NCBI GenBank assembly: GCA_050698355.1
Contig: JBOHBN010000072.1
Location: forward strand, 1 to 40,217
Source: JBOHBN01 sp050698355
GTDB taxonomy: Bacteria > Actinomycetota > Actinomycetes > Streptosporangiales > WHST01
DNA: 40,217 nt
Direction: 5' to 3'
In this document: one piece after another, positions 31,293-38,669 of the stretch
How positions within the stretch are numbered: the first letter of the stretch is position 1
Layout of the letters: every line of letters starts with the position of its first letter
Made by a program: the position numbers and the translations under genes
Notes under the pieces: model-generated
The model's input: the letters and a program-made list of their open reading frames with translations, nothing else
Database searches by the model: none
Told to the model about the DNA's origin: nothing

Positions 31293-32311
31293 GCTGCGTC
31301 CTCCTTCTCCGCGTACTCGAACGACCGGCCTGCGGGCCGCAGGTACACGTCGTCGAGCGAGGGGCGCGAGATCGTCACCGAGGTGACGGACACCCCCGCG
31401 GACTCCAGCGTGGCGAGCACCTGCGGTACGGCGCTCGCGCCGCTCTCGACCCGGGCGCGCAGGGTGCTCTGCTCGACCGCGATCTCGTATACGCCGGGTA
31501 CAGATCCGAGCGCCGCCCTCGCGTGTGCGGGTTCGGCGGTATCCGCGAGCCCGACGACGACAGCGTCGCCGCGCAGCTCCGCCTTGAGCTGGTCCGGCGT
31601 TCCCTCCGCGACGACCGCGCCGCGGTCGACGATCGCGATCCGGTCGGCCAGGTTGTCCGCCTCCTCGAGGTAGTGGGTGGTGGTGAGCAGGATGGTGAGG
31701 CCGTCCGCGGCGAGGCCGCTCATCTCCTGCCACATCTCCGCGCGTGCCTCGGGGTCCAGCCCGGTCGTCGGCTCGTCCAGGAACAGCACCTGCGGGCGGT
31801 GTACGAGCCCGAGCGCCACGTCGAGCTTGCGCTGCATGCCGCCGGAGTACGTACGCGCGAGCCGCCCTGCAACGGCACCGAGGCCGACCCGTTCCAGCAG
31901 CTCGTCCGCGCGGGCGCGACAGTCACTCCGCCCAACTCCGTGCAGCCGCCCCTGCAGGACGAGGTTCTCGTACCCGGTCGCCTCCGGGTCGAACTGCGGT
32001 TTCTGCGCCACTGTGCCGATGGCGCGGCGGACCTGGTCGGGCTGCCCGAGCACGTCTATGCCAGCGACGTGCGCGGTGCCCGAGTCGGGTCGCGACAACG
32101 TGGTGAGGATCTTGACTGCCGTGGACTTGCCGGCACCGTTTGGCCCGAGCAGGCCGAAGACGGACCCGCCCGCGACCTGGAACGACAGGCCCTGCAGCGC
32201 GGTGACCTTGCCGCCGGCGTAAGACTTGACGAGGCTGTCCGCCTCGATGGCGGCGCTCGTCAAGGTGACGGGCGGGACGTGGGGCGCGCGTGGCCCCGTA
32301 CGAATGGACAT
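31289..32311 (-). CDS. ABC transporter ATP-binding protein (DrrA-like)
   Basis: Cytoplasmic ATPase of the exporter, 340 residues. Walker A is GLLGPNGAGKST near residue 54, the Q-loop TVAQKPQFDP near 100, the signature TYSGGMQRKLDVA near 155, Walker B VLFLDEPTTGLDP near 176 and the switch His in LLTTTHYLEEADN near 212. The C-terminal regulatory extension (about 245-335) ends in SLDDVYLRPAGRSFEYAE, typical of DrrA. AGGAAAGG precedes the ATG. A PadR-family regulator gene lies upstream on the same strand, separated by a strong hairpin, and is the likely controller of this transporter. Confidence 0.95.
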   Translation of the reverse strand: MSIRTGPRAPHVPPVTLTSAAIEADSLVKSYAGGKVTALQGLSFQVAGGSVFGLLGPNGAGKSTAVKILTTLSRPDSGTAHVAGIDVLGQPDQVRRAIGTVAQKPQFDPEATGYENLVLQGRLHGVGRSDCRARADELLERVGLGAVAGRLARTYSGGMQRKLDVALGLVHRPQVLFLDEPTTGLDPEARAEMWQEMSGLAADGLTILLTTTHYLEEADNLADRIAIVDRGAVVAEGTPDQLKAELRGDAVVVGLADTAEPAHARAALGSVPGVYEIAVEQSTLRARVESGASAVPQVLATLESAGVSVTSVTISRPSLDDVYLRPAGRSFEYAEKEDAA

Positions 32312-32426
32312 GCGGTATGACCTTTCCTGCTGGTGAGATTTCGGGCAGGTCCGGTCACGTCGTTAAACTCGGGAAGTGCGCCTTGGAGTCCGAGTGCACG
32401 GTGGTGGACCGGCCTTCGAGGGTTCC

Positions 32427-32462
32427 GGCCCCGGCCGGGTGTCGCCACATCCGGCCGGGGCC
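32427..32462 (-). terminator. Strong hairpin after the PadR gene
   Basis: A perfect 12-bp inverted repeat, GGCCCCGGCCGG and CCGGCCGGGGCC around a 12-nt loop, begins 8 bp beyond the PadR stop codon. It has no T-run, as expected for high-GC actinomycetes. It may separate PadR transcription from the exporter genes, or only attenuate read-through into them. Confidence 0.75.
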
Positions 32463-32470
32463 AGCATGTA

Positions 32471-33148
32471 TCAGTCGGGGCCCATGCGGCGCTCCCGTCG
32501 TGCCTCGGTCACGTCCAGCTGTTCGAGCCGCTCACGGGTCTCAGCACTGGGACCGTCGCTCGCGTACATGTCCCGCCAGAGCTCGACGCCGCCGTACGAG
32601 CCGTCCTTGATCGCCTCGACCAGCGCACGGGTCCAGTCGAGCTCCGCCCGCCACATCGCGTTGACGTAGTCCCACTCGACCAGGAAGATGCGCGGCGCCG
32701 TCTGCTCGAGGTCGGCGACCCCGAACTCGCTCTGCTTCAGCTGCATGTCGAGCACGTTGCACCGCTGCTCGAGCAGCTCGATGACCTCGTCCGGCGGCAA
32801 CCCGCCCATCAGGCTGAGCGCGGCCTCGTACTGCGTGTACTCCTTGGCCGGCTGACTGAGCAACTCGGCCATCCAGTCCTCGTACTCGGTGCGGCCCGCC
32901 TCGGTGATGGCGTAAACGGTGCGCTCGGGCCGCCTGCCCTCGCGCAGCGTCTCCTGCGGCTCGATCAGGCCCCTGTTCTGCAGCTTGTCGACCACCGAGT
33001 ACAGCGAGCCGTAGTTGAGCTTGATGCTGGCTTCCTTGTGGCGCGCCCGCATGGTGCGCGACATCTCGTACGGATGCATCGGCTTCTCGAGCAGGTGCGC
33101 GAGCACCGCGAGCGCGAGCGGATTGGAGACCCGCCTCCTGCCCGCCAT
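32471..33148 (-). CDS. PadR-family transcriptional regulator
   Basis: A 225-residue repressor. The N-terminal winged helix (MAGRRRVSNPLALAVLAHLL, HPYEMSRTMRAR, IKLNYGSLYSVVDKLQNRGL, TVYAITEAGR) spans about residues 1-85, followed by the long helical dimerisation domain of the PadR-s2/Vir type (residues 90-190). Such proteins bind lipophilic drugs or phenolics and release an operator beside an exporter gene; the DrrAB-like pair lies directly downstream. The ATG at 33148 has GAGAGGG upstream and is preferred to a GTG 9 bases earlier. An inverted repeat overlapping its own -10 box suggests autoregulation. Confidence 0.92.
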   Translation of the reverse strand: MAGRRRVSNPLALAVLAHLLEKPMHPYEMSRTMRARHKEASIKLNYGSLYSVVDKLQNRGLIEPQETLREGRRPERTVYAITEAGRTEYEDWMAELLSQPAKEYTQYEAALSLMGGLPPDEVIELLEQRCNVLDMQLKQSEFGVADLEQTAPRIFLVEWDYVNAMWRAELDWTRALVEAIKDGSYGGVELWRDMYASDGPSAETRERLEQLDVTEARRERRMGPD

Positions 33149-33166
33149 GACGACCACCCTCTCGCG

Positions 33167-33207
33167 CTGTACCGCTACAGTACAACACGATATGACGTGA
33201 GCGTCAA
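33167..33207 (-). promoter_or_regulatory. PadR promoter with overlapping inverted repeats
   Basis: On the minus strand TTGACG (33202-33207) and TGTACT (33179-33184) are spaced by 17 bp, a good sigma-A-type pair. A perfect inverted repeat CTGTA-CCGC-TACAG (33167-33180) covers the downstream edge of the -10 and the likely start site, and TGACG-TGAG-CGTCA (33193-33206) overlaps the -35. Both are candidate PadR operators. Confidence 0.6.
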
Positions 33208-33227
33208 AATACTCTAATTGGAGTATT
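33208..33227 (-). terminator. AT-rich hairpin over the permease stop codon
   Basis: AATACTC and GAGTATT form a perfect 7-bp inverted repeat with a 6-nt loop that contains most of the stop codon of the APC permease gene. In the direction of transcription it is followed by T residues (TATTTT), so it may act as a weak intrinsic terminator; it also abuts the PadR promoter and could be an operator. Confidence 0.45.
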
Positions 33228-34503
33228 CACGTCGGTTGCGAACACGTGACAGCCGTCGGTACGCGATGGCGCCAAGGGCCACGGCGAGCGGGAACAGCAG
33301 GTACCACTGGGCGGCCACCATCAGCACCACGACAAGGCCGGTTGCCACGATCGCCGCGCGGCGACCCCAGCTCCCGGTCGGCAGCAGCCGGATCGCGGCG
33401 CACGTACCTGCGGCATACACGGTCGCCAGGCACGCCGAACTCATCATGACGAGCGGTTCGAGGCCCACCCCCGTCACCGCGACGGCGGCGAAGCACAGCG
33501 TCGAGCAGGCGAGCAGCAGGACCAGACTCCGTCTCGGCACCTCTCCGACGGCGCTACCGGCCGCAAGCGCTCGGGGCAACGCACCGTCCCTGCCGAGCGC
33601 CGCGCCCAGCTTGGCGCCGCTCGCCAGGTACGCGTTGGTGGTGCCGAACGTGAGCACAGCCGCGATGATCGCCGCCGCCTCCGGCGCCGGCCCGCCGACA
33701 GTGGCCGCGAGAAGTGCCGACAGGGACGCGTTGGACTCACCGGCGGCCGCACCGAGGACGCCGAGCACGACCGCCGCGACCGCCAGGTACAGCACGCCGG
33801 TGACCACGACGGCGATCGTGGTGGCGCGCCGGATGTCGCGGCCGGGCTCGCGGAACTCGCCCGCGAGGTGGGTCACCGCCTCCCAGCCGGCGAACGCCCA
33901 GACCAGCAACACGGCGGCGGAGGCGACAGCCGGCCAGCCGTGCGGAGCGAAGGGCGTCAGGTTGTCCGCGCTCGCGTACGGCACCGCGATCACGACCGCG
34001 GCGGTGAGGACGAGTACGAGCGTGCCCGCGACAACGAGCTGCGCACGACCCGAGACGCGTACGCCACCGGCGTTCGTGACCGCGACGAGCAGTACGAGCG
34101 CGGCACCAGCGACCAACGCGGTCGTCCTACCGCCACCGAACGCGTCCGCCACGTAGTAGCCGGCGATGAGCGCGGCAGCCGGCATACCCACCGGCAGCAG
34201 CAGGTAGAACCACCAGCCGGTGACCGCGGCGGCATCGGCGCCGAAGGCACGGCGCACGTACGTGGCGACACCGCCGGCATCGGGATAGCGCGACGCCAGG
34301 GCCGCGAACGTCGCGGCAAGGGGAACCGACGAGATCACCAGGCCAGCCCACGCGACGAGGGACGCGGGACCCGCCGCCCGAGCGGTGAGACCGGGCAGCG
34401 CCACGACACCCGTACCGAGGACCGCACCGAGGTACAGCGCGGCACCCTGCACCGCCGTCAGTCGCCCCCGGCCTGTCTGGTCCGGCGCGGTCGCCGTTCG
34501 CAT
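33214..34503 (-). CDS. APC-family amino acid permease
   Basis: A polytopic membrane transporter of 429 residues with about twelve helices. The N-terminal GAVLGTGVVALPGLTARAAGP is the substrate-binding loop of helix 1 in the APC superfamily; WAFAGWEAVTHLAGEFREPGRDI is the conserved helix 6 region with its cytoplasmic loop. The short first loop and overall size resemble YjeH-type exporters and related amino acid/amine transporters; substrate and direction are not determined. GTGGGAG precedes the ATG chosen (MRTATAPDQ); an upstream in-frame extension would cross a palindrome and is less likely. The gene is divergent from a GlxA-type regulator, which may control it. Confidence 0.88.
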   Translation of the reverse strand: MRTATAPDQTGRGRLTAVQGAALYLGAVLGTGVVALPGLTARAAGPASLVAWAGLVISSVPLAATFAALASRYPDAGGVATYVRRAFGADAAAVTGWWFYLLLPVGMPAAALIAGYYVADAFGGGRTTALVAGAALVLLVAVTNAGGVRVSGRAQLVVAGTLVLVLTAAVVIAVPYASADNLTPFAPHGWPAVASAAVLLVWAFAGWEAVTHLAGEFREPGRDIRRATTIAVVVTGVLYLAVAAVVLGVLGAAAGESNASLSALLAATVGGPAPEAAAIIAAVLTFGTTNAYLASGAKLGAALGRDGALPRALAAGSAVGEVPRRSLVLLLACSTLCFAAVAVTGVGLEPLVMMSSACLATVYAAGTCAAIRLLPTGSWGRRAAIVATGLVVVLMVAAQWYLLFPLAVALGAIAYRRLSRVRNRREYSN

Positions 34504-34523
34504 CGCTCCCACCCCACCGAGCA

Positions 34524-34537
34524 TGCCCCGCGGGGCA
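34524..34537. promoter_or_regulatory. 14-bp palindrome between divergent permease and regulator genes
   Basis: TGCCCCGCGGGGCA is a perfect dyad, with further GC/GC matches outside after one mismatch. It lies upstream of the regulator promoter and just before the permease start, a position suited to a shared operator. Confidence 0.45.
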
Positions 34538-34548
34538 CGCATCGGCCA

Positions 34549-34577
34549 GTGGCAGGAATGACAATGACCGCTAGATT
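34549..34577 (+). promoter_or_regulatory. Probable leaderless promoter of the GlxA-type regulator
   Basis: GTGGCA (34549-34554) and TAGATT (34572-34577) are separated by 17 bp, with the ATG only 6 bp downstream. No ribosome binding site precedes the ATG, so transcription probably starts at the start codon. Confidence 0.5.
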
Positions 34578-34583
34578 AGTGAC

Positions 34584-35561
34584 ATGGCAGCTTCCGCGGA
34601 CTCGCATACGATAGCCCTGGTGGTCTCGCCGGGCGCGACCATCTTCGAGGCGGCCGTTCCCTGCGAGGTGTTCGGCCTCGACAGATCGGACCTGGCCGAC
34701 CCGTGGTACCGGCTGGTGCTTTGCTCCGCCGACGGCGGATGGGTGCCGCTCAGCAACGGCATGCGGGTCGAAACGCGAGGCACGCGCGCCCTGGCGCACG
34801 CCGACACGGTCCTGGTTTCCACTCTCACCCGCGCCGACCAGCCGCATCCACCTCCGCATCTCGTCCGCGCCCTGCGCCGCGCCCACGCGCGAGGCGCGCG
34901 GATCGCGTCCATCTGCACCGGCGCGTACGTGCTCGCCGCTGCCGGCCTGCTGGACGGGCGGCGGGCGACGACGCACTGGATGCACGCCGACGACCTCGCC
35001 GCCCGGTACCCGCACATCACCGTGGACCCCGAAGTGCTCTACACCGATGACGGAGACGTGCTCACCTCGGCGGGCACGGCGGCGGGCATCGACCTGTGCC
35101 TGCACCTGGTGCGTACCGACCACGGGTCGGCGGTCGCCAATGCCGTGGCCCGGCGGATGGTGGTACCGCCGCAACGCGACGGCGGCCAGGCACAGTACGT
35201 CGACCTGCCCGCGCCGCAGGCGGACGGTGCCGGGCTGGGGCCGGTGCTTGACTGGGCGCTTGCGCACCTCGACGACCATCTGACCGTGGCGGACCTTGCT
35301 GGCCGGGCGCACCTGACGCCACGTACGTTCACCCGCCGGTTCCGTGCAGCCACGGGCGCGACGCCGCTGCGGTGGCTGCTCAGCCAGCGGGTGCGGCGTG
35401 CCCAGGAACTCCTCGAGTGCACCGACGAGCCGGTCGAGCAGATCGCGCTGGGAACGGGGTTCGGCACGGCTGCAGGGTTGCGGCAGCACTTCACCCGGCG
35501 TACGGGCGTGTCACCGCAGGCGTACCGGCACACCTTCCGTGCGTCTGCCGGGCGACACTGA
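34584..35561 (+). CDS. GlxA-family AraC-type transcriptional regulator
   Basis: A 325-residue regulator with an N-terminal DJ-1/PfpI-like domain (residues 8-185) and a C-terminal AraC DNA-binding domain (about 220-320). The first shows VVSPGATIFEAAVPCEVFG, the nucleophile-elbow sequence SICTGAYVLAAAGLLDGR with its Cys, and GTAAGIDLCLHLV. The second has two helix-turn-helix units, TVADLAGRAHLTPRTFTRRF and VEQIALGTGFGTAAGLRQHF, followed by GVSPQAYRHTF. Such regulators respond to small amine- or amide-type signals, though the ligand is not visible. It is divergent from the APC permease and convergent with the toxin-antitoxin pair. Confidence 0.93.
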   Translation: MAASADSHTIALVVSPGATIFEAAVPCEVFGLDRSDLADPWYRLVLCSADGGWVPLSNGMRVETRGTRALAHADTVLVSTLTRADQPHPPPHLVRALRRAHARGARIASICTGAYVLAAAGLLDGRRATTHWMHADDLAARYPHITVDPEVLYTDDGDVLTSAGTAAGIDLCLHLVRTDHGSAVANAVARRMVVPPQRDGGQAQYVDLPAPQADGAGLGPVLDWALAHLDDHLTVADLAGRAHLTPRTFTRRFRAATGATPLRWLLSQRVRRAQELLECTDEPVEQIALGTGFGTAAGLRQHFTRRTGVSPQAYRHTFRASAGRH

Positions 35562-35599
35562 CGGCGGTCGCGGGCCTCGAGGCTGGGCCAGGAAGGACG

Positions 35600-35929
35600 T
35601 CAGCGCTCGTCGTCGGGTGTACGGTCCGCGCCGAGGTCCACCTCGCCGACGCCGTCAGCCACCAGCCGTAGCCGGACGCCCGTCGCCCGGCTCAACTGCG
35701 CGAACGTCTCCAACGTCGGGACCGGGTAGAACTCCTCCATGTCCTCGATGGTTTCCTCGCTGATCCCCGTTCGCTCTGCCAGCTCAGCGTGGCTCAGACC
35801 CGCGTGCGTCCGCACGTTGTAGAAGAGTTCGACGAGGTCGCCCTCCAGGCCCGCCTCAGCGTAGGCGCGTCGGTACTCCTCCGGATCGTCGACCGGATAC
35901 TTCGCCTTGAGCTCCTCGAACGAGATCAT
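35600..35929 (-). CDS. higA: HigA-like antitoxin (XRE-type helix-turn-helix)
   Basis: A 109-residue protein. An N-terminal helical segment (MISFEELKAKYPVDDPEEYRR...) precedes an XRE helix-turn-helix (THAGLSHAELAERTGISEETIEDME), then FAQLSRATGVRLRLVADG. It would neutralise the toxin encoded immediately upstream and repress their shared promoter. Its start overlaps the toxin stop by 4 bp. Toxin-first order, the RelE/HigB-type toxin and the domain structure all fit the HigBA class. It is convergent with the GlxA-type regulator, with only 38 bp between stops. Confidence 0.85.
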   Translation of the reverse strand: MISFEELKAKYPVDDPEEYRRAYAEAGLEGDLVELFYNVRTHAGLSHAELAERTGISEETIEDMEEFYPVPTLETFAQLSRATGVRLRLVADGVGEVDLGADRTPDDER

Positions 35930-36417
35930 CGTTGTCTCCCCTGTCTTTTCTTGCCGCCACTTCGTTCTCTCTTGCCCCGTTCCCTCTGTCCGCTGCGGCC
36001 AGTTTCACCGCGGGCACGTGTGGTCCCGGTGTTTCGCGTTGCCTCGCTGCCCCGCCCTGCGGAACTGCGCTCGTCACGCCCCCGCTCGGCCAACCGGGTG
36101 CGGTCCTGCTTCATCCTAAGCTTGGCCTTCTCCACTTCATGACGCTCGTTCTGGCGCTGCTTGCGGAATGTCGTCAACGTGCGGAACTCGTTGCCGTTCT
36201 GGTAGTAAGTCACGCGCCGGTTGACGTTCTCGGCCTTGAACCGCAGCTCGTGTACCCCGTCACCGAGGGGCTTCGAGTGGGGCTCGCGTAGGTTCGGGCC
36301 CTTCTCCTGGAGGCGTGCGATCGCCCGTTCCGCAAGCGTCTTGTCGCGGGCACCTAGCCGGTCGTACCACTTCTCGACATCGCTCGATAGGCTTACTCGC
36401 CATTGCTCGTCAGCCAT
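35926..36417 (-). CDS. higB: HigB/RelE-like toxin with a long basic C-terminal extension
   Basis: Type II toxin-like protein expected to be a ribosome-dependent mRNA endonuclease. The catalytic-type core spans residues 1 to about 108: WRVSLSSDVEKWYDRLG, EPHSKPLGDGVHELRF, then NRRVTYYQNGNEFRTLTTF and RKQRQNERHEVEKA. HigB/Gp49 proteins normally end shortly after this. Here about 55 further residues follow, rich in Arg, Gly, Glu and Ser (for example TGTTRARGETGRSGQRERGK), probably disordered and RNA-binding-like. The ATG is preceded by GGTGAGGTGGGG; an in-frame GTG 12 bases upstream is less likely. It shares a 4-bp overlap with the antitoxin gene. Confidence 0.85.
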   Translation of the reverse strand: MADEQWRVSLSSDVEKWYDRLGARDKTLAERAIARLQEKGPNLREPHSKPLGDGVHELRFKAENVNRRVTYYQNGNEFRTLTTFRKQRQNERHEVEKAKLRMKQDRTRLAERGRDERSSAGRGSEATRNTGTTRARGETGRSGQRERGKRERSGGKKRQGRQR

Positions 36418-36454
36418 CCCCCACCTCACCGCGCGCGTGTCAACTGATCACGAT

Positions 36455-36528
36455 ACCGGCACGAGGAAGGGCCGAGAGTTTACCGCCGACCCCTCGACCC
36501 TCGTACCGCTAGCCACGTCAGCCGCGGC
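36455..36528. repeat. Direct repeat copy 2 (terminator-bearing)
   Basis: Shares 62 of 74 bases by hand alignment with 38670-38743, beginning with 22 identical bases. The hairpin in this copy is degraded (mismatches in the stem). It lies between the toxin gene and the stop of the alpha/beta hydrolase-fold gene. Confidence 0.8.
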
Positions 36529-36535
36529 GGAATCA

Positions 36536-37435
36536 TCACTTCAACAACGCGGAGGCGAGGAAGTCCGCCACGAGATCGATCATCCGGTGGAAGGTCGGGT
36601 GCGCGTCGAACATCCACTCGGTATGCCCGGCGCCGTCGAGAAGCTCCAGCGTCTTGGGCTCGCCGGCGTGCCGGTACAGCTCGTGGGCTTCCTCGGGACG
36701 GTGGAGCAGGTTCTGGGCGCCGTGCAGTATCAAGATCGGGCGAGGAGCGATCCGGTCGGCGATGGTCTCGGGCCTGAACTGCGTCAAGCGCTCCGCCGAC
36801 TCCAGCGTCACCCGCGACCCGAACCCGTGCGCCTGGTACAGCTGACTCCCCACGTAACTGTCGACGGGAGTATCGGTACCCAGCTGGACGATGTCCCACG
36901 GCGATGTGGTCTCAGAACGCCCATGCATCACCCGCGTCTTGCGGTCCTCCTCCATCCGCTCGACCAGCCGCTGCCAGCTCTTGTCGTCGTGCATCGAACG
37001 AAGCGAGCGATAACCGTCACCGATGCCGTTCGCGACCACCACTGCCTGCACTCTCGGGTCGTCGGCCGCCGCCGCGACGACGACGCCGCCGCCGAGTGCC
37101 CATCCGAGCAGGGCGACACGTTCCGAATCGACCTCGGGGGCGACGCAGACGCGGGTGACCGCCGACCTCACGTCTTCTGCCCAGTCCTGCGGGACCAGGC
37201 GGCCACGCTCGCCCTCGCTCAGTCCGAAGCCGCGGTAGTCGAACGCGGTGACCGCGTAGCCCAGTGGCGTCAGCGCCCGGGCGAAGCGCTCGGGGTGGAT
37301 GATCTTCAGTCCCTCGAAGCCGGAGCATGCGATCACCGTCGGGTACGGAGCGCCGGCGCCACCGTCGTCCGGTAGATGCAGGTCGGCGTCCAGCATGTAA
37401 CCGTTGCTGAAGAACGGGATGCCCTGCGTGGTCAC
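36536..37435 (-). CDS. Alpha/beta hydrolase-fold protein lacking the catalytic Ser and acid residue
   Basis: A 299-residue protein with a clear alpha/beta hydrolase fold: YPTVIACSGFEGLK (oxyanion-hole region), AVTAFDYRGFGLSEGERG, the nucleophile elbow at 109-116, ILILHGAQN at 235-242 and the GAGHTEWM loop with His271. The elbow reads LLGWALGG, placing Ala at 113 where the catalytic Ser belongs, and the acid position in HGxxD is Asn242. Only the His of the triad remains, so ordinary hydrolysis is unlikely. It could be a lyase, a binding partner or a decayed enzyme. The GTG start lacks a ribosome binding site. It is divergent from a nitrilase-family gene and lies inside the direct-repeat-flanked block. 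Confidence 0.82.
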   Translation of the reverse strand: MTTQGIPFFSNGYMLDADLHLPDDGGAGAPYPTVIACSGFEGLKIIHPERFARALTPLGYAVTAFDYRGFGLSEGERGRLVPQDWAEDVRSAVTRVCVAPEVDSERVALLGWALGGGVVVAAAADDPRVQAVVVANGIGDGYRSLRSMHDDKSWQRLVERMEEDRKTRVMHGRSETTSPWDIVQLGTDTPVDSYVGSQLYQAHGFGSRVTLESAERLTQFRPETIADRIAPRPILILHGAQNLLHRPEEAHELYRHAGEPKTLELLDGAGHTEWMFDAHPTFHRMIDLVADFLASALLK

Positions 37436-37439
37436 GGCA

Positions 37440-37459
37440 TGACCATCGCATGATCGTCA
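37440..37459. promoter_or_regulatory. Candidate operator upstream of the hydrolase-fold gene
   Basis: TGACcATC-gcat-GATcGTCA pairs at 7 of 8 positions in each arm and lies directly before the GTG start. It is the most ordered element in the 222-bp divergent region (37436-37657) between this gene and the nitrilase-family gene; no clear -35/-10 pair was found in the rest. Confidence 0.4.
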
Positions 37460-37657
37460 CCTGCACGGTTGCGCACGTCAGGCGCAGCGTTAACGTGCGG
37501 CTCGGACATGAGTCAAGGGTGCCCGCAAAGGGTTCGGGCGAAACACCAGGCACTCGCCGACACGCCCCCACGCATGCTGTGGAGCGTTTCAGGACACCCC
37601 TGCCGGAAATGAATCCAGAAACCAGATGGGCGACGCGACGGGCGGGAGAGTGACGGA

Positions 37658-38500
37658 GTGCGCATCGTGATGGCGCAGTCGGCGCCCGTTCTCGGCGACA
37701 TCGATGCCAACGTCGACCAAGCACTGAAGATCATCGACGATGCTGGTGACGGCATCGACCTCGTGGTATTCCCTGAGTTGTTCCTTACCGGCGCCGACAT
37801 CGGCAACGTCCAGACCGACCTCGGCATGGGGTTGGACGACCCACGCCTGGGCCGGCTGTTGACCGCGACAGAAAACGGACCGGCGGTCTGCGTCGGATTC
37901 ATCCAAGCGGGTCGGCGGATGAACTTCTTCAACAGCGCGGCCTATCTCGAAGGCGGCAGCATCCGACACGCACACCGCAAAACGTATCGGGTGACCTACC
38001 ACGTGTTCGAGGAAGGGAAGTACTTCTCGGCAGGCGATTCGATGCAGGCGTTCGACACCGATTCGGGCCGCATGGGCATGCTCGTCTGCAACGACGCCTG
38101 GCAGCCGCCGCTGGTGTTCGTTGCCGTCCAGGACGGTGCCGAAGTCCTGCTTGTCCCTTCCAACAGCGGCGACCGAACGGTCGACGGTGGCGACGAGACG
38201 CGAGCGTACTGGCGCCAGCTCACCCGCTTCTACGCGTCGATGTTCCAGTGTTATGTGGTGTTCGTGAACCGCGTCGGCGAGGAAGCCGGGATGAACTACT
38301 GGGGCGGATCGCATGTCGTGGACCCATGGGGTGCAGTCGTCCAGGAGGCACCGCTCAATGAGGCCTCAATCGTACCGGTCGATCTCGACCTCTCGCAGGT
38401 GCGGAAACGCCGGCGCCAGGTGCCGTTCCTCAAAGAGTCCCGTCTGGGCCTGCTCGCCAAGGAGCTGAACCGGCTCGTCAACGAGCTCGGCGACGAATGA
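37658..38500 (+). CDS. Carbon-nitrogen hydrolase (nitrilase superfamily)
   Basis: A 280-residue thiol amidase/carbamoylase-type enzyme of the cytoplasm. The Glu-Lys-Cys triad is complete: VVFPELFLTG with Glu40, HRKTYRVT with Lys108 and LVCNDAWQP with Cys144. A second Glu (FEEGKYF, near 118) fits the usual accessory acid. CNDAW rather than CYDxRFPE points away from true nitrilases and towards amidase or NAD-synthetase-like or uncharacterised branches. The GTG start is preceded by GGGAG at some distance. It is divergent from the Ser-less alpha/beta hydrolase-fold gene, and the two genes are probably a functional pair on some amide or nitrile-derived metabolite, which is inference from position only. 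Confidence 0.9.
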   Translation: MRIVMAQSAPVLGDIDANVDQALKIIDDAGDGIDLVVFPELFLTGADIGNVQTDLGMGLDDPRLGRLLTATENGPAVCVGFIQAGRRMNFFNSAAYLEGGSIRHAHRKTYRVTYHVFEEGKYFSAGDSMQAFDTDSGRMGMLVCNDAWQPPLVFVAVQDGAEVLLVPSNSGDRTVDGGDETRAYWRQLTRFYASMFQCYVVFVNRVGEEAGMNYWGGSHVVDPWGAVVQEAPLNEASIVPVDLDLSQVRKRRRQVPFLKESRLGLLAKELNRLVNELGDE

Positions 38501-38520
38501 CCTGAACGCTGCAGATTCCG

Positions 38521-38664
38521 GCCGTTCAGACCGATCAACCCCGTACGCCCGATGCCGAAGGTCACGTCGAGACGGTCGAGGACGACGGCGCCGTCGGGCC
38601 AGTGAAAAGACAAGCCCGCACAAGTCACAGTGGGCGATAGGCAACTGGACACGCTCACTTTCAT
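38521..38664 (-). pseudogene. Truncated 5' fragment of an ABC-F ATPase gene
   Basis: An ATG-started frame encodes about 48 residues matching the start of an ABC-F protein: TVTCAGLSFHWPDGAVVLD followed by a GxGRTGLIGLNG strand. Homology stops exactly inside Walker A: after GLNG the expected SGKST is replaced by RNLQRSGHSS. The rest of the ~530-residue gene is absent, and the nitrilase-family gene ends 20 bp away. It starts 5 bp after the direct repeat copy 1. Confidence 0.75.
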
Positions 38665-38669
38665 CCGAC

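Noticed and set aside
35558..35640. Possible terminator between the GlxA-type regulator and antitoxin genes
   Set aside because: Only a GCCTCGAGGC dyad with a very short stem and a distant CTGACG/CGTCAG pair were found, too weak to annotate.
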